Shown: positions 1 through 8,761, numbered from the stretch's first letter. The stretch: 64,000 bases of DNA from Hymenobacter sp. DG25A (GCF_001280305.1 NZ_CP012623.1:1674001-1738000); one strand, 5' to 3'. The notes: generated from the letters alone by a model not told the origin. Numbers and translations: made by a program.

Positions 1-54
1 GTAGAACAAAAAGATTTATACCAGGCACAGGCCCCGTGCCTTTATCCCAACCGA

Positions 55-495
55 ATGATTATTCAGGAACTCAGCTCGCCCGCCCAGCCCCGTTTTTGCA
101 CTATCAGCTATGAGCCCGCCGCCGACTGCGTGGTGGTAACCTGGGAGGGGTCTTTAGGGGCCGATGAAGCCAAGCAGGGCGCCCAAAAAACCCTGGAAGT
201 ATTGCGGGAGTTGCGGCCATCGTGCGTGCTCAATGACAATAGCCGCGTGATGGTTATGTGGTTTGAAACCCTGCACTGGATAGAGCAGCACTGGGCCCCC
301 ATTGCTACCACCTACGGTCTGCGGCACATGGCCCACGTCACGCATCCGGATACCTATCACATTATCATGGAAATAGCCATGCAGCACAACTTCAGCCCTT
401 ACTTTGACCTGCAGCTGTTTGATGATGTAGCGCAGGCCCAGGACTGGCTGCAGCATTGCCGGGAACTGGATGCCACTACCCTGCCCCGCCGCTAG
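55..495 (+). CDS. hypothetical protein, STAS/SpoIIAA-like fold possible
   Basis: A 146-residue soluble protein with no signal peptide or membrane segment. The alternation of short strands and helices (a strand ending in VVVTW near residue 30, a helix, then a strand ending in CVLND near residue 61) resembles the small STAS-like proteins common in Hymenobacter, but no catalytic motif is visible, so the fold is a guess. The ATG at 55 was chosen because the frame opens there with typical codon use. Its stop overlaps the stop of the convergent recombinase gene within a shared CTAG, so the two transcripts end on top of each other. The true function is unknown. Confidence 0.7.
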   Translation: MIIQELSSPAQPRFCTISYEPAADCVVVTWEGSLGADEAKQGAQKTLEVLRELRPSCVLNDNSRVMVMWFETLHWIEQHWAPIATTYGLRHMAHVTHPDTYHIIMEIAMQHNFSPYFDLQLFDDVAQAQDWLQHCRELDATTLPRR

Positions 496-1391
496 CTGCG
501 CGGGTGAAACTCCGTAATAACCTGCTTTAGATAGTCGCGGTCCAGGTGGGTGTAGATTTCCGTGGTGGTGATGCTCTCATGCCCCAGCATTTCCTGCACG
601 GCGCGTAAATCGGCGCCGCCTTCTATCAGGTGGGTGGCAAAGGAATGGCGAAAGGTGTGCGGGCTGATGGTTTTGCGGATGCCCGCTTTTTCGGCCAGCG
701 TTTTAATGGTGGTGAAGATGGTGACGCGGGAAAGCTTGGTCCCGCGCTTGTTCAGAAACACCATATCCTCGTGGCCGGGCTGAATATCCTGGTGGCAGCG
801 CACACCGCTGAGGTAGAAACCCAGGTGCTTCAGGGCATCGCGCCCAATGGGCACCAGGCGCTCCTTATTGCCCTTGCCGGTGACGCGCAAAAAGCCCTGG
901 TCGGCATACACATTGGAAAGGCGCAGCTCCGTCAGCTCGCTCACGCGCAGGCCGGAGGAGTACAGCACTTCCAGCAGCGCCCGGGTGCGGGTGCCTTCGT
1001 TGGTGCTCATATCAATGGCCTCCAGCAGCTGTACTATTTCCTCGTAGCTGAGCGTATCGGGCAGCTTGCGGCCGGTTTTGGGGGCTTCCAGCGTGTCGGT
1101 GGGGTCTATGCTGAGCTGGTCTTCCATGATGAGGAAGCTATAGAAGGCCTTCAGGCCCGAGAGGGTGCGGGCCTGCGAGGTGGCGCTCATGCCCAGCTCG
1201 CCCAGCCAGGCCAGAAACTGGCGCAGCTGAGGGGTGGTTACCTGCTGGGGCGCGGTAGTGAGCTGCCGGCTTTCCAGGAACTGGCGCAGCTTGGCTGCAT
1301 CCCGCGCGTAGGCTTCAATGCTGTTGCCGGAAAGGGATTTTTCCAGCCGCAAATAGCCTTCGAATTGTTTTAGGTAGATAGACCAGTTCAC
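492..1391 (-). CDS. xerD: tyrosine recombinase XerD/XerC
   Basis: Site-specific recombinase that would resolve chromosome dimers at dif together with a Xer partner and FtsK. The protein has 299 residues, the usual Xer length, with an N-terminal SAM-like core-binding domain (about 1-95) and a C-terminal catalytic domain. All six catalytic positions are present: Arg149 in SSGLRVSEL, Lys173 in TGKGNKER, His245 and Arg248 in HTFRHS, His271 in LGHES and the nucleophile Tyr280 in IYTHLD. The start is a GTG at 1391. It stands alone, convergent with the upstream hypothetical gene and without integrase-type neighbours, so it is most likely the housekeeping enzyme. XerC versus XerD cannot be decided from the sequence alone. 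Confidence 0.93.
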   Translation of the reverse strand: MNWSIYLKQFEGYLRLEKSLSGNSIEAYARDAAKLRQFLESRQLTTAPQQVTTPQLRQFLAWLGELGMSATSQARTLSGLKAFYSFLIMEDQLSIDPTDTLEAPKTGRKLPDTLSYEEIVQLLEAIDMSTNEGTRTRALLEVLYSSGLRVSELTELRLSNVYADQGFLRVTGKGNKERLVPIGRDALKHLGFYLSGVRCHQDIQPGHEDMVFLNKRGTKLSRVTIFTTIKTLAEKAGIRKTISPHTFRHSFATHLIEGGADLRAVQEMLGHESITTTEIYTHLDRDYLKQVITEFHPRS

Positions 1392-1553
1392 GGGATAAAC
1401 GTGGAGCTTAGGAGTTTAGGAAGAGTATTTTGGGTATTTGCGGCCCCGGCAGGTATAAAAGCTGCGGCCACCCCGTAACTTGGGCCACCTCATGGCAGTT
1501 CTTGTGGCTTACAAAGCTACAGTTCTGCCGCTCCAAGTCCCTACGCCTCTCCC

Positions 1554-2000
1554 ATGCAAATTCTCCTTCTCAACGGTCCCAACCTCAACCTGCTGGGCCG
1601 GCGCGAGCCGGGCATCTACGGTACCCGCTCTTTCGAAGACTACCTGCCCGAGCTGATTGAGGCCTTCCCCAACCTGACGCTGGAGCATTTCCAAAGCAAC
1701 CACGAAGGCCAGCTGATTGATAAGCTACACGAAGTAGGCTTTACCTACCACGGCGTGGTGCTGAACGCCGGCGGCTACACGCACACCAGCGTTGCCCTGG
1801 CCGATGCCGTGGCCGCCATTCATACTCCCGTGGTGGAAGTACACCTGAGCAACCTGCACGCCCGCGAGGAGTTCCGCCAGAAAAGCCTCCTTGGCCGGCA
1901 TTGCGTGGGCAGCATCAGTGGCTTTAAGCTGGACAGCTACCGCCTGGCGCTGCAGTATTTTGATGGCCTGCGCCCCAAGCGCATGGGGTTTAAAGTATAG
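1554..2000 (+). CDS. aroQ: type II 3-dehydroquinate dehydratase
   Basis: Converts 3-dehydroquinate to 3-dehydroshikimate in the shikimate pathway, forming the dodecamer typical of type II enzymes. At 148 residues it has the family's standard length. Visible family motifs are GPNLNLLGRREP (8-19), the catalytic Tyr22 in IYG, NAGGYTHTS (71-79), the EVHLSN segment (95-100) and His102 in LHAREEFR. The ATG at 1554 starts directly on the conserved first beta strand (MQILLLNGPNLN), so the start is firm. It is followed after about 100 bases by an aminotransferase on the same strand; the two may be cotranscribed. Confidence 0.96.
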   Translation: MQILLLNGPNLNLLGRREPGIYGTRSFEDYLPELIEAFPNLTLEHFQSNHEGQLIDKLHEVGFTYHGVVLNAGGYTHTSVALADAVAAIHTPVVEVHLSNLHAREEFRQKSLLGRHCVGSISGFKLDSYRLALQYFDGLRPKRMGFKV

Positions 2001-2107
2001 TTTCCGGCCGGAATGCTATAACGGGCCGCAGCTCGTTTTACTCGCATTGCCGGGTTGGGCCGCTTACCTTTGCAGCCTCTCTCCTTTCCTCCTGACTCAC
2101 CTATTCT

Positions 2108-3169
2108 ATGTATACATTCAACCCTGGCCCTTCGCAGGTTTATCCGCAGGTGCGGCAGTACCTGCAGGATGCCTATGATGAAGGCTGGCTCTCGGCCCCG
2201 CACCGGGGCGAGCGGTTCACCGGCCTGATGCGCCAGACCGTGACGGACCTGAAAACCCGCCTCAACGTTCCGCAGGACTACACCGTGTTCTTCATGAGCT
2301 CGGCTACGGAATGCTGGGAAGTCCTCACTCAAAGCCTCACGCCCACCAAAAGCCTGCACCTGTACAACGGGGCCTTCGGCGAGAAGTGGTATGACTACGC
2401 CAAAGCCCTGCGCCCCGCCTCCCAGGGCATGCAGTTTGGCCTCGATGACCTGCCCAACATCACCAATCTGCCCCTCGACAGCCAGACGGACCTGGTGTGC
2501 ATCACCCAGAACGAAACCAGCAACGCCACACAGCTGCGCGACGGTTTTATTCTGAACCTCTATAACCGGATTGGCAATGCGTTGCTGGCGGTAGATGCCA
2601 CGTCTTCGCTGGCCGGCATTCAGATGAAGTACATCAAGGCCGATATCTGGTTTGCCTCGGTGCAGAAGTGCTTTGGGCTGCCGGCAGGCTTGTCGGTGAT
2701 GCTGCTCTCGCCCCGGGCCCTGGACCGCCTGCGGCACATCAACGAGCGGGCACACTATAACAGCCTGGCTTCGCAGTATGAGAAGATGCTCAACTTCCAG
2801 ACCACGCACACGCCCAACGTGCTGGGCATTTACCTGCTGAGCCGCATGCTGCAGGACCGTCCGCCTATCAAGGCCGTGCACCAGCACCTCACCGACCGCG
2901 CCAACAAGCTCTACGACTACTTCGATCAGGCTACCCAGCTGCGCCCGCTGGTGCAAAACCCCGAAACCCGCTCCACCACCGTGGTAGCGCTGCAAGGCCC
3001 GCCCGCCCTGATTGATGAAGTTAAACGCCGGGCCCTTACCCAGGGCCTGCAGCTCGGCAACGGCTATGGCAGCTGGAAACCAAACAGCCTGCGCATCGCC
3101 AACTTCCCTGCCATTCCCGACGCCGCCTTTGAGCAGCTGGTGCAGTTTTTCGCCAAGGACTTCGCTTAA
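2108..3169 (+). CDS. class V aminotransferase, SerC-like
   Basis: PLP-dependent aminotransferase of fold type I, class V, 353 residues. The N-terminal FNPGPSQV motif and HRG (32-34) resemble phosphoserine aminotransferases. Asp163 in AVDATSS would contact the PLP pyridine nitrogen, and Lys187 in SVQKCFGLPAG would form the Schiff base. It could be serC, making phosphoserine from phosphohydroxypyruvate, or a related alanine-glyoxylate type enzyme; the HRGERF and SVQK contexts occur in a Bacteroidota subgroup usually annotated only as aminotransferase class V. No serine-pathway genes are adjacent. The ATG at 2108 gives the expected N-terminus. Confidence 0.88.
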   Translation: MYTFNPGPSQVYPQVRQYLQDAYDEGWLSAPHRGERFTGLMRQTVTDLKTRLNVPQDYTVFFMSSATECWEVLTQSLTPTKSLHLYNGAFGEKWYDYAKALRPASQGMQFGLDDLPNITNLPLDSQTDLVCITQNETSNATQLRDGFILNLYNRIGNALLAVDATSSLAGIQMKYIKADIWFASVQKCFGLPAGLSVMLLSPRALDRLRHINERAHYNSLASQYEKMLNFQTTHTPNVLGIYLLSRMLQDRPPIKAVHQHLTDRANKLYDYFDQATQLRPLVQNPETRSTTVVALQGPPALIDEVKRRALTQGLQLGNGYGSWKPNSLRIANFPAIPDAAFEQLVQFFAKDFA

Positions 3170-3172
3170 ACA

Positions 3173-3277
3173 GTGAGATGGTGAACTGAGGAAATGGTGA
3201 GTTGACTGGTTGGTGTAAACACCTCAGCTTGGCTATCCTTCCCTGTAACGCACCACTTAACTAGTTCACCATCTCAC
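3173..3277. repeat. 105-bp element with perfect 15-bp inverted arms
   Basis: The gap between the aminotransferase and marC genes holds a 15-bp arm at 3173-3187 (GTGAGATGGTGAACT) whose exact reverse complement lies at 3263-3277, just before the marC start. The interior repeats weaker variants of the same words (GGTGAGTTGACTGG, TAACTAG). There is no T-run, so it does not look like a simple terminator. It may be a small repeat element or a long hairpin in the 5' leader of marC. Confidence 0.6.
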
Positions 3278-3280
3278 CCT

Positions 3281-3844
3281 ATGTTCAGCCTCAAGGAAAT
3301 TACTTCCGTCACGCTTACCCTGTTTGCCATCATTGATATTTTGGGCTCCATCCCGATTATCATTCAGATCCGGCAGCGCGAGGGACGCATTAAATCGGAG
3401 CTAGCCACCCTGGTGGCGGGGGTGCTGATGGTGGTGTTTCTGTTTCTGGGGCAAAGCATTCTGGCGTTGTTCAGTGTTGATCTGCAGTCGTTTGCCTTGG
3501 CGGGCTCCATCATCATTTTCCTCATCGGCATGGAAATGATTCTGGGGGTTGAAATCTTCAAGCACAACCCCACGGCCGGCGGTACGGGCTCCATTGTTCC
3601 CCTGGCGTTTCCCCTCATCGTGGGGGCCGGCACCATGACCACGCTGCTTTCCCTGCGGGCCGTGTACTCTCTGCCCAACGTGCTGGTAGGCATTGTAGCC
3701 AACCTGGTGTTTGTGTACCTGGTGCTCAAGAGCAGCCACTGGATTGAGCGTAAGCTGGGCAAAGCCGGCGAAGACATTCTGCGCCGCGTATTTGGCGTGA
3801 TTCTGCTGGCAATTGCCATCAAGCTGTTCAAACAGAACTTCTAA
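3281..3844 (+). CDS. MarC family membrane protein
   Basis: Integral inner-membrane protein of the MarC/YhgN (UPF0056) family, 187 residues, with about six hydrophobic segments. The first spans roughly residues 7-26, and the motif IDILGSIPIII sits where family members have a conserved D-P/LGS-P signature. Another typical signature is LIVGAGTMTTLLSL (near residues 112-125). The molecular function of MarC proteins is not established; an antibiotic-resistance role was proposed and later withdrawn. The ATG at 3281 lies four bases after the right arm of the upstream inverted repeat. A 10-bp hairpin follows the gene. Confidence 0.88.
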   Translation: MFSLKEITSVTLTLFAIIDILGSIPIIIQIRQREGRIKSELATLVAGVLMVVFLFLGQSILALFSVDLQSFALAGSIIIFLIGMEMILGVEIFKHNPTAGGTGSIVPLAFPLIVGAGTMTTLLSLRAVYSLPNVLVGIVANLVFVYLVLKSSHWIERKLGKAGEDILRRVFGVILLAIAIKLFKQNF

Positions 3845-3852
3845 CTTCTCCT

Positions 3853-3877
3853 GGCAAGCGCCCGGCTGGCGCTTGCC
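3853..3877 (+). terminator. hairpin after marC, weak terminator
   Basis: A perfect 10-bp stem (GGCAAGCGCC at 3853-3862 and GGCGCTTGCC at 3868-3877) with a 5-base loop lies just after the marC stop. Only a short AT-rich stretch follows, so termination would be weak or Rho-assisted. Confidence 0.5.
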
Positions 3878-3895
3878 TATAATTTCACTTTCCTT

Positions 3896-4366
3896 TTGAT
3901 TCATTTATTTACCGATGGCTCTTCCCGCGGCAACCCGGGGCCCGGCGGCTACGGCGCTATTCTGCGCTATGGCCACCACGAAAAAGAGCTGAGCCAGGGC
4001 TTCCGCCTCACCACCAACAACCGCATGGAGCTGCTGGCCATTATAGTGGGACTGGAGGCCATAACGCGCCCGGACATTCCCATTTTGGTGGTCACCGACT
4101 CTAAATACGTGGTCGACTCGGTAGAAAAGCGCTGGGTGTTTGGCTGGGAAAAGAAGCCCGATTTCGGCAAAAAAGCCAACGAAGACCTCTGGCGCCGCTT
4201 CCTGAAAATTTACCGCCAGCGTAAAGTGCAGTTCCGTTGGGTGCGCGGCCACAATGGCCACGCCGAAAACGAGCGTTGCGACCAGCTGGCCGTGCGCAGC
4301 GCCACCCAGGGCCCGCTTCTCATTGATGAAGGCTACGAGCTGATTGAGGCCCGCCGGGCATCTTAA
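3896..4366 (+). CDS. rnhA: ribonuclease HI
   Basis: Cleaves the RNA strand of RNA-DNA hybrids. The full DEDD active site is visible: Asp7 in FTDGSSRGNPGPGG, Glu45 in NNRMELLA, Asp68 in VVTDSKYV and Asp129 in ENERCDQLA, with His119 in VRGHNGH. At 156 residues it matches the bacterial RNase HI length. The only start that fits is a TTG at 3896 (TTG ATT CAT TTA), because the conserved first strand begins at once; ATG codons further in would remove Asp7. It is followed after 66 bases by the tRNA methyltransferase gene on the same strand. Confidence 0.95.
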   Translation: MIHLFTDGSSRGNPGPGGYGAILRYGHHEKELSQGFRLTTNNRMELLAIIVGLEAITRPDIPILVVTDSKYVVDSVEKRWVFGWEKKPDFGKKANEDLWRRFLKIYRQRKVQFRWVRGHNGHAENERCDQLAVRSATQGPLLIDEGYELIEARRAS

Positions 4367-4432
4367 AGCAGCGCCAAGCGCAAGCAGCTATTACTGATAG
4401 CTGCGCCTCATTCTTTAATACCGTTCCTTTCC

Positions 4433-5155
4433 GTGGCCAACTCCTGGTTTCAGTTCAAGCACTTCCGCGTGGAGCAGGGCGCCTGCGCCATGAAAGTGTG
4501 TACCGATGCCTGCGTACTGGGCGCAACCGCTCCCCTGGCTACGGCGAAGCGTATTCTGGATATTGGTACCGGCACAGGCCTGCTGGCCCTCATGACTGCC
4601 CAGCGGGCACCTGAGGCTTTCATTGAAGCCGTGGAGCTGGATAGTCTGGCCGCCAACCAGGCCGCCGCAAACGCGGCGGCTTCGCCCTGGGCCAGCCGCC
4701 TGCGCATACATGTTCTCAGTCTGCAGCAATATGTGGTCACCGCCCCGGGCCTCTTTGATCATATCATCTGCAATCCGCCTTTCTTCCGGCACTCGCTCCA
4801 GTCGCCGGATGCGGCGCGGACCACGGCCCGGCATACCACCCCGGATACCCTCCCCTTCTCCACGTTGTGCGCCAGCGCGGCCAAGCTACTCACTCCCGGC
4901 GGGCAGCTCACCATACTGCTGCCTCCCCCGGAAATGCAGCATCTGGAACGGGAAGCAGCAGTGGCCGGCTTATACCCCAGCCACCGCATCACCCTGCATC
5001 ATCGCCCCGGCAGCAAAGCCCTGCGGCACATCACCACCTTCGGCCAAAGTGCCGGCCTGGTAGCTACGCAGGCCTTGGCTATTCACCAAAGTACCGACGA
5101 AGGCTACTCCACTGAGTTCCGGGAATTGCTGCGCGATTTTTATCTGGCTTTTTAA
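4433..5155 (+). CDS. trmN6: tRNA1(Val) N6-adenosine methyltransferase
   Basis: SAM-dependent methyltransferase of the YfiC/TrmN6 type, which methylates A37 of tRNA-Val. SAM-binding motif I is ILDIGTGTGLLAL (41-53), an acidic residue after strand 2 lies in AVELD (66-70), and the N6-adenine catalytic motif NPPF is at 114-117. The N-terminal FKHFRVEQGACAMKV segment is typical of the family. It has 240 residues and starts with GTG at 4433; the methionine at residue 20 is too far in. It is convergent with the saccharopine dehydrogenase-like gene, leaving 13 bases between the stops. Confidence 0.88.
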   Translation: MANSWFQFKHFRVEQGACAMKVCTDACVLGATAPLATAKRILDIGTGTGLLALMTAQRAPEAFIEAVELDSLAANQAAANAAASPWASRLRIHVLSLQQYVVTAPGLFDHIICNPPFFRHSLQSPDAARTTARHTTPDTLPFSTLCASAAKLLTPGGQLTILLPPPEMQHLEREAAVAGLYPSHRITLHHRPGSKALRHITTFGQSAGLVATQALAIHQSTDEGYSTEFRELLRDFYLAF

Positions 5156-5168
5156 GAAGCCCGCCGCG

Positions 5169-6515
5169 TTAGTTTAAAGCGTATTCGTGCTCCTCGAACC
5201 GGATGTTGTAGTCGGCCGCCAGCTCATCCAGAATGGGTTCGTAGATATCGGGGTGCGTTGGAATTACGATTCCGCGCTGGTGCAGCAGGCCCTTCGCCAG
5301 ACGGCGCACCACCATGCCTACCGGCAGGCCCACGGTTTTGGCCATGGCCGTGTGGGTAGCATCATCGCCCAGCACCACCAACGATGAAGTGCGCCGATGC
5401 TGCCGGCCATGCAGGGTGAAATCGAACAGATGCTGCATCACAATCATGTCATGGTCGCCGGCGGCCAGCTGCCATTTCTCGGTGAGGAGGCGCTCCAGCA
5501 GTTGCGCAGGGGTGGCATCCGGCAGGTCCAGCGTACGGTCGGTAAACAGGCCCAGCCACGTGAGCAGGGTCATTTCTTCGCCCTGAGGCGGCAGATTCAG
5601 ATAGGCAGCAACCCGCTCAGGCAGGCTGTTGGAGGTGGCAGCGGGTAGGTAGGCTTCTATCAGTTCCTGCCACGTCATGGCAGCGGAGTTGCCCAGGTGC
5701 ACGGTGTCATCGGTGAGGCCCAGGCGCACCAGGGCATGCCAGGCGGCGCAGTAGCCCGGGCGTCGCAGGGTACCGCGCAAAATGGTGGGAATGTTGTCTA
5801 GGCCGTAGGGCTGGCGGTAGCTCAGCGAGTCACGGTTGGCATAGCCTTCAAAATCGCCGTAGCCCGGCAGGGTCAGCATTTCGGTGCGGGCAAAGAGCTG
5901 CTGGTAGGGAATAAAGCGCGGGTGGCCGTTTTCCAGGTATTTCGCGGTGCTCTGCCCGGCCAATACCACATTGCGGGGGTTCCAGGTGAACTTGTATTTC
6001 CAGGGGTTAGCGCCCTCGGAGTCCGGGGCCATCAGCCCGCCGCAGTAAGATTTAAAGGAAGTAAGCTCCCCGCCCTGCTCGCGGATTTCGGTTAGCGCCC
6101 GCATCGCCGACATATGGTCTAAGCCGGGGTCCAGGCCGCATTCCATCACCAGGGCCACGCCGGCCGCCTGGGCATCTTCTTCCATCATCCGGATTTCGGG
6201 GCTCACATAGCTGGCCGTTACCAAATGCCGGCCATACCGCACGCAAGCCTGGGCCACCAGAGGGTGAAACAGCGCCGGCAGCATGGAAATAACAATATCC
6301 GCCGCAGGCACCAACACGTCCAGCTGCTCTACCTCGGCCACATCAAAGGAAATAGCCTGCGCATAGGCGCTGTGCGTTGCCAGCACCGGGTCCAGATGCG
6401 CCGGGTTGACATCCGCAATGCTCACCTGCCAGTTTTCCAGGGGGGCATAGCGTAACAGGTATTGAATGAGCGAGGAAGCGGAGCGGCCAGCCCCCAGAAG
6501 CAGAATGCGCGTCAT
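5169..6515 (-). CDS. saccharopine dehydrogenase-like oxidoreductase
   Basis: NAD(P)-binding oxidoreductase of the saccharopine dehydrogenase/lysine-9 family, 448 residues. The Rossmann motif LLLGAGRSAS sits at the N-terminus (about residues 5-14), followed by SIADVNP, where the adenosine ribose would bind, and the family segment MECGLDPGLDHMSA. In yeast and mammals the relatives catalyse saccharopine cleavage or formation in lysine metabolism; in bacteria many copies act on carboxynorspermidine or unknown substrates, so the substrate is open. ATG at 6515 is preferred over a TTG three codons upstream at 6524. No lysine-pathway gene is adjacent. Confidence 0.85.
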   Translation of the reverse strand: MTRILLLGAGRSASSLIQYLLRYAPLENWQVSIADVNPAHLDPVLATHSAYAQAISFDVAEVEQLDVLVPAADIVISMLPALFHPLVAQACVRYGRHLVTASYVSPEIRMMEEDAQAAGVALVMECGLDPGLDHMSAMRALTEIREQGGELTSFKSYCGGLMAPDSEGANPWKYKFTWNPRNVVLAGQSTAKYLENGHPRFIPYQQLFARTEMLTLPGYGDFEGYANRDSLSYRQPYGLDNIPTILRGTLRRPGYCAAWHALVRLGLTDDTVHLGNSAAMTWQELIEAYLPAATSNSLPERVAAYLNLPPQGEEMTLLTWLGLFTDRTLDLPDATPAQLLERLLTEKWQLAAGDHDMIVMQHLFDFTLHGRQHRRTSSLVVLGDDATHTAMAKTVGLPVGMVVRRLAKGLLHQRGIVIPTHPDIYEPILDELAADYNIRFEEHEYALN

Positions 6516-6755
6516 ACCAAACAACAGGGTGGGAAATAATGGCCAATGCTACTAAAATCTACCCAATCCGGCGGTTTTTATATTGGCTAATCCCTATGAG
6601 CTTCATAATTGAAGACCCAGGCACGCCATATCCTGTATTGGGGATTGGCATTAATTCATCAGGCGCAATTAAGTCAGCAGGAAATGTAGTACATTCACCG
6701 CCCCTTACTCAACCGGGGCCACTATCTGGCTTCGGCACGTTTTTTTTGCCTGCCC

Positions 6756-7250
6756 ATGGCCCACCCGCTTCACCTGACCATCTCAGTAGAGGTACTTGCC
6801 TCTGAAGCCGAACTTTCTTCCGCCGAAGCTGCTACCTGGCAGGCGGCCCGCACCGCCACCAACGATGCGTACGCGCCGTATTCCCACTTTCATGTGGGCG
6901 CCGCCCTACTGCTGGATGACGGCACCCTTTTTCAGGGTACTAATCAGGAAAATGCTGCCTTTCCTTCCGGGCTTTGCGCTGAGCGCACCGCCCTGTTTGG
7001 TCTAGCCGCCAGCCAGCCCAAGCGCCGCATAAAGGCCATGGCCGTAGCCGCCCGGCCCGCAAACGGTGACTTTGTAGCCGTAACTTCCTGCGGCGCCTGC
7101 CGGCAGGTAATGGCCGAGTACGAGCACCGCCAGGGCCAACCTATTCCGTTGCTTCTGCCCGGCCCCGATGGCAGCATTTACCGCTTTCAAAGCATGAGCG
7201 ACCTGCTGCCCTTCGCTTTTTCTGCCAACGACCTGCCCCCGCGCTCCTAG
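6756..7250 (+). CDS. cdd: cytidine deaminase
   Basis: Zinc enzyme of pyrimidine salvage that converts cytidine and deoxycytidine to the uridines. The zinc and catalytic motifs are complete: Cys74-Ala-Glu76 in CAERTAL, with Glu76 as proton shuttle, and Cys112 and Cys115 in SCGACRQ. YAPYSHFHVGAA (39-50) and NQENAAFPSG (63-72) are the usual substrate-pocket segments. It has 164 residues, somewhat longer than the 130-residue tetrameric form because of an N-terminal extension of about 25 residues. A carboxylesterase gene follows after 8 bases, so the two are probably one transcript ending at the strong hairpin at 7935. Confidence 0.95.
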   Translation: MAHPLHLTISVEVLASEAELSSAEAATWQAARTATNDAYAPYSHFHVGAALLLDDGTLFQGTNQENAAFPSGLCAERTALFGLAASQPKRRIKAMAVAARPANGDFVAVTSCGACRQVMAEYEHRQGQPIPLLLPGPDGSIYRFQSMSDLLPFAFSANDLPPRS

Positions 7251-7258
7251 CAGCCGCT

Positions 7259-7936
7259 ATGCCCACCGCCCAGGAACGCCGGCTTACGGTTACCCGCTCC
7301 GCCCGCTATTACCAGGCCGGTGAGCTATCAGAAAACACCCGCCATCTGTGGGTAGTCTGCCACGGCTACGGGCAATTGGGCGCGTATTTCATTCGCCACT
7401 TCACCCCACTCACCGACGCCGACCCTACCCTGGTTGTGGTGGCGCCGGAAGGCCTCTCGCGCTTCTATCTGCAGGGTACCAGTGGCCGCATCGGCGCCTC
7501 TTGGATGACCAAGGAAGACCGCACGGCTGAAATAGCGGACTACATCAGCTACCTCAATCAGCTGGCCGAAACGGTACTGGTGGAATGTGCGGCTGATGTG
7601 CAAATTACCGTGCTGGGATTTTCACAGGGTGCTGCTACGGTTAGCCGGTGGTTGGCGCAGGCCACCTTTCGGCCCCAACGGTTGGTCCTATGGGCCGGGG
7701 CTTTCCCGCCGGATGTTGATTTTACGGTAGCCTCCCATTTAGCCCAGCGGGTGCCTCTTTCCTTGGTTTGCGGCACCCGGGATGAGTTCATTTCGGCTTC
7801 TGACCTGGAAGCTCAGCAGGCTTTTCTGCAGAAGCTGGGCGCAACGCCACAGGTTATTTCCTTTGATGGCAAGCACGAGCTGAATGCCGCTGTGCTACGG
7901 CAGCTTCATGCCGCCGATAAAAACCCCTCTATTTAG
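7259..7936 (+). CDS. phospholipase/carboxylesterase, alpha/beta hydrolase
   Basis: Serine hydrolase of the LYPLA/carboxylesterase family, 225 residues. The nucleophile elbow is GFSQGA with Ser122, the acid is Asp175 in CGTRDEF and the base is His206 in DGKHEL; this order and spacing fit the alpha/beta hydrolase triad. No signal peptide is visible, so it acts in the cytoplasm. The substrate (short-chain esters or lysophospholipid) cannot be told from sequence. It sits 8 bases behind cytidine deaminase, most likely in the same operon, and its stop codon overlaps the left arm of the terminator. Confidence 0.88.
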   Translation: MPTAQERRLTVTRSARYYQAGELSENTRHLWVVCHGYGQLGAYFIRHFTPLTDADPTLVVVAPEGLSRFYLQGTSGRIGASWMTKEDRTAEIADYISYLNQLAETVLVECAADVQITVLGFSQGAATVSRWLAQATFRPQRLVLWAGAFPPDVDFTVASHLAQRVPLSLVCGTRDEFISASDLEAQQAFLQKLGATPQVISFDGKHELNAAVLRQLHAADKNPSI

Positions 7937-7989
7937 CACCAAACAAAAAGGCCCCGCTACTAAGTAGCGGGGCCTTTTTGTTTGGTGCT
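7935..7989. terminator. bidirectional intrinsic terminator, 26-bp perfect stem
   Basis: Arms 7935-7960 and 7964-7989 are exact reverse complements around a 3-base loop. The stem holds a GC core (GGCCCCGCTAC) flanked by A5 and T5 runs, so it can stop transcripts from both the esterase (+) and the SDR gene (-). It overlaps the esterase stop codon. Confidence 0.93.
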
Positions 7990-7995
7990 GGGGCA

Positions 7996-8754
7996 TTAGC
8001 TCAGCAGTTCTTTTTTAACCAAGGTAGCTGAGGCCTGCGCGGAAGGCAGGATCAGTACCTCGGCAATATTTACGTGGGCTGGGCGCGTTACCATAAACTG
8101 AATCAGGTCGGCTATGTCTTCGGGCCGCAGGGGCTCGTAGCCCTGGTACACCGTGGCCGCCCGGTCGGTGTCGCCTTTAAAGCGCACCTCCGAAAACTCG
8201 GTGGCAACCAGACCGGGGTTTACCTCGGCCACCCGGATGTTGTAAGGCAATAAATCCAGCCGCATGGCTTTGCTCAGGGCAGCTACGGCCGCTTTGGACG
8301 CACAGTATACATTCCCGTTGGCATACACCTCGTGGCCGGCAATAGAACCGATGTTGATGATGTGGCCCCGCTTGCGCTCCGTCATGCCCGGCAATATGGC
8401 GTGCGTTACATAGAGCAAGCCTTTCACGTTGCCATCCATCATCTGGTCCCAGTCTTTGGGGTCACCTTTTTCAATGGGTGCCAGGCCGTGGGCATTGCCG
8501 GCGTTGTTTACCAGCACATCAACTGCCCGGAACTCTTCCGGCAGGCTTTCTATGGCTGTTTCTACCTCTGCCCGGTCCCGCACATCGAAAGTGAGTATGT
8601 GAACCTTCGTAGGGGCCAGCTCCTTCACCAGTGCTTCCAGCCGCTCCCGGCGCCGCCCGGTGATAACCAACGAATAGCCCACGCGCGCCAGCGCTACGGC
8701 GGTAGCCCGCCCAATACCTGATGAAGCGCCGGTAATCAGTGCAATTCCTGCCAT
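7996..8754 (-). CDS. short-chain dehydrogenase/reductase
   Basis: Classical SDR, 252 residues, using NAD(P)H. Visible are the cofactor motif TGASSGIG (near residues 8-15), NNAG, the catalytic Ser in INIGSIAG and the Tyr/Lys pair in VYCASKAAV. An Arg-rich turn after strand 2 (ITGRRRERL) favours NADPH. It resembles YdfG-type 3-hydroxy acid (serine/allo-threonine) dehydrogenases, but the substrate cannot be assigned. The ATG at 8754 is chosen over a TTG at 8769. It lies just downstream of porT on the same strand, with the start two codons past the porT stop region. Confidence 0.9.
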   Translation of the reverse strand: MAGIALITGASSGIGRATAVALARVGYSLVITGRRRERLEALVKELAPTKVHILTFDVRDRAEVETAIESLPEEFRAVDVLVNNAGNAHGLAPIEKGDPKDWDQMMDGNVKGLLYVTHAILPGMTERKRGHIINIGSIAGHEVYANGNVYCASKAAVAALSKAMRLDLLPYNIRVAEVNPGLVATEFSEVRFKGDTDRAATVYQGYEPLRPEDIADLIQFMVTRPAHVNIAEVLILPSAQASATLVKKELLS

Positions 8755-8761
8755 AAAGGAG

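Noticed and set aside
1937..2995. 352-codon minus-strand frame opposite the aminotransferase gene
   Set aside because: Shadow of the class V aminotransferase; no motif.
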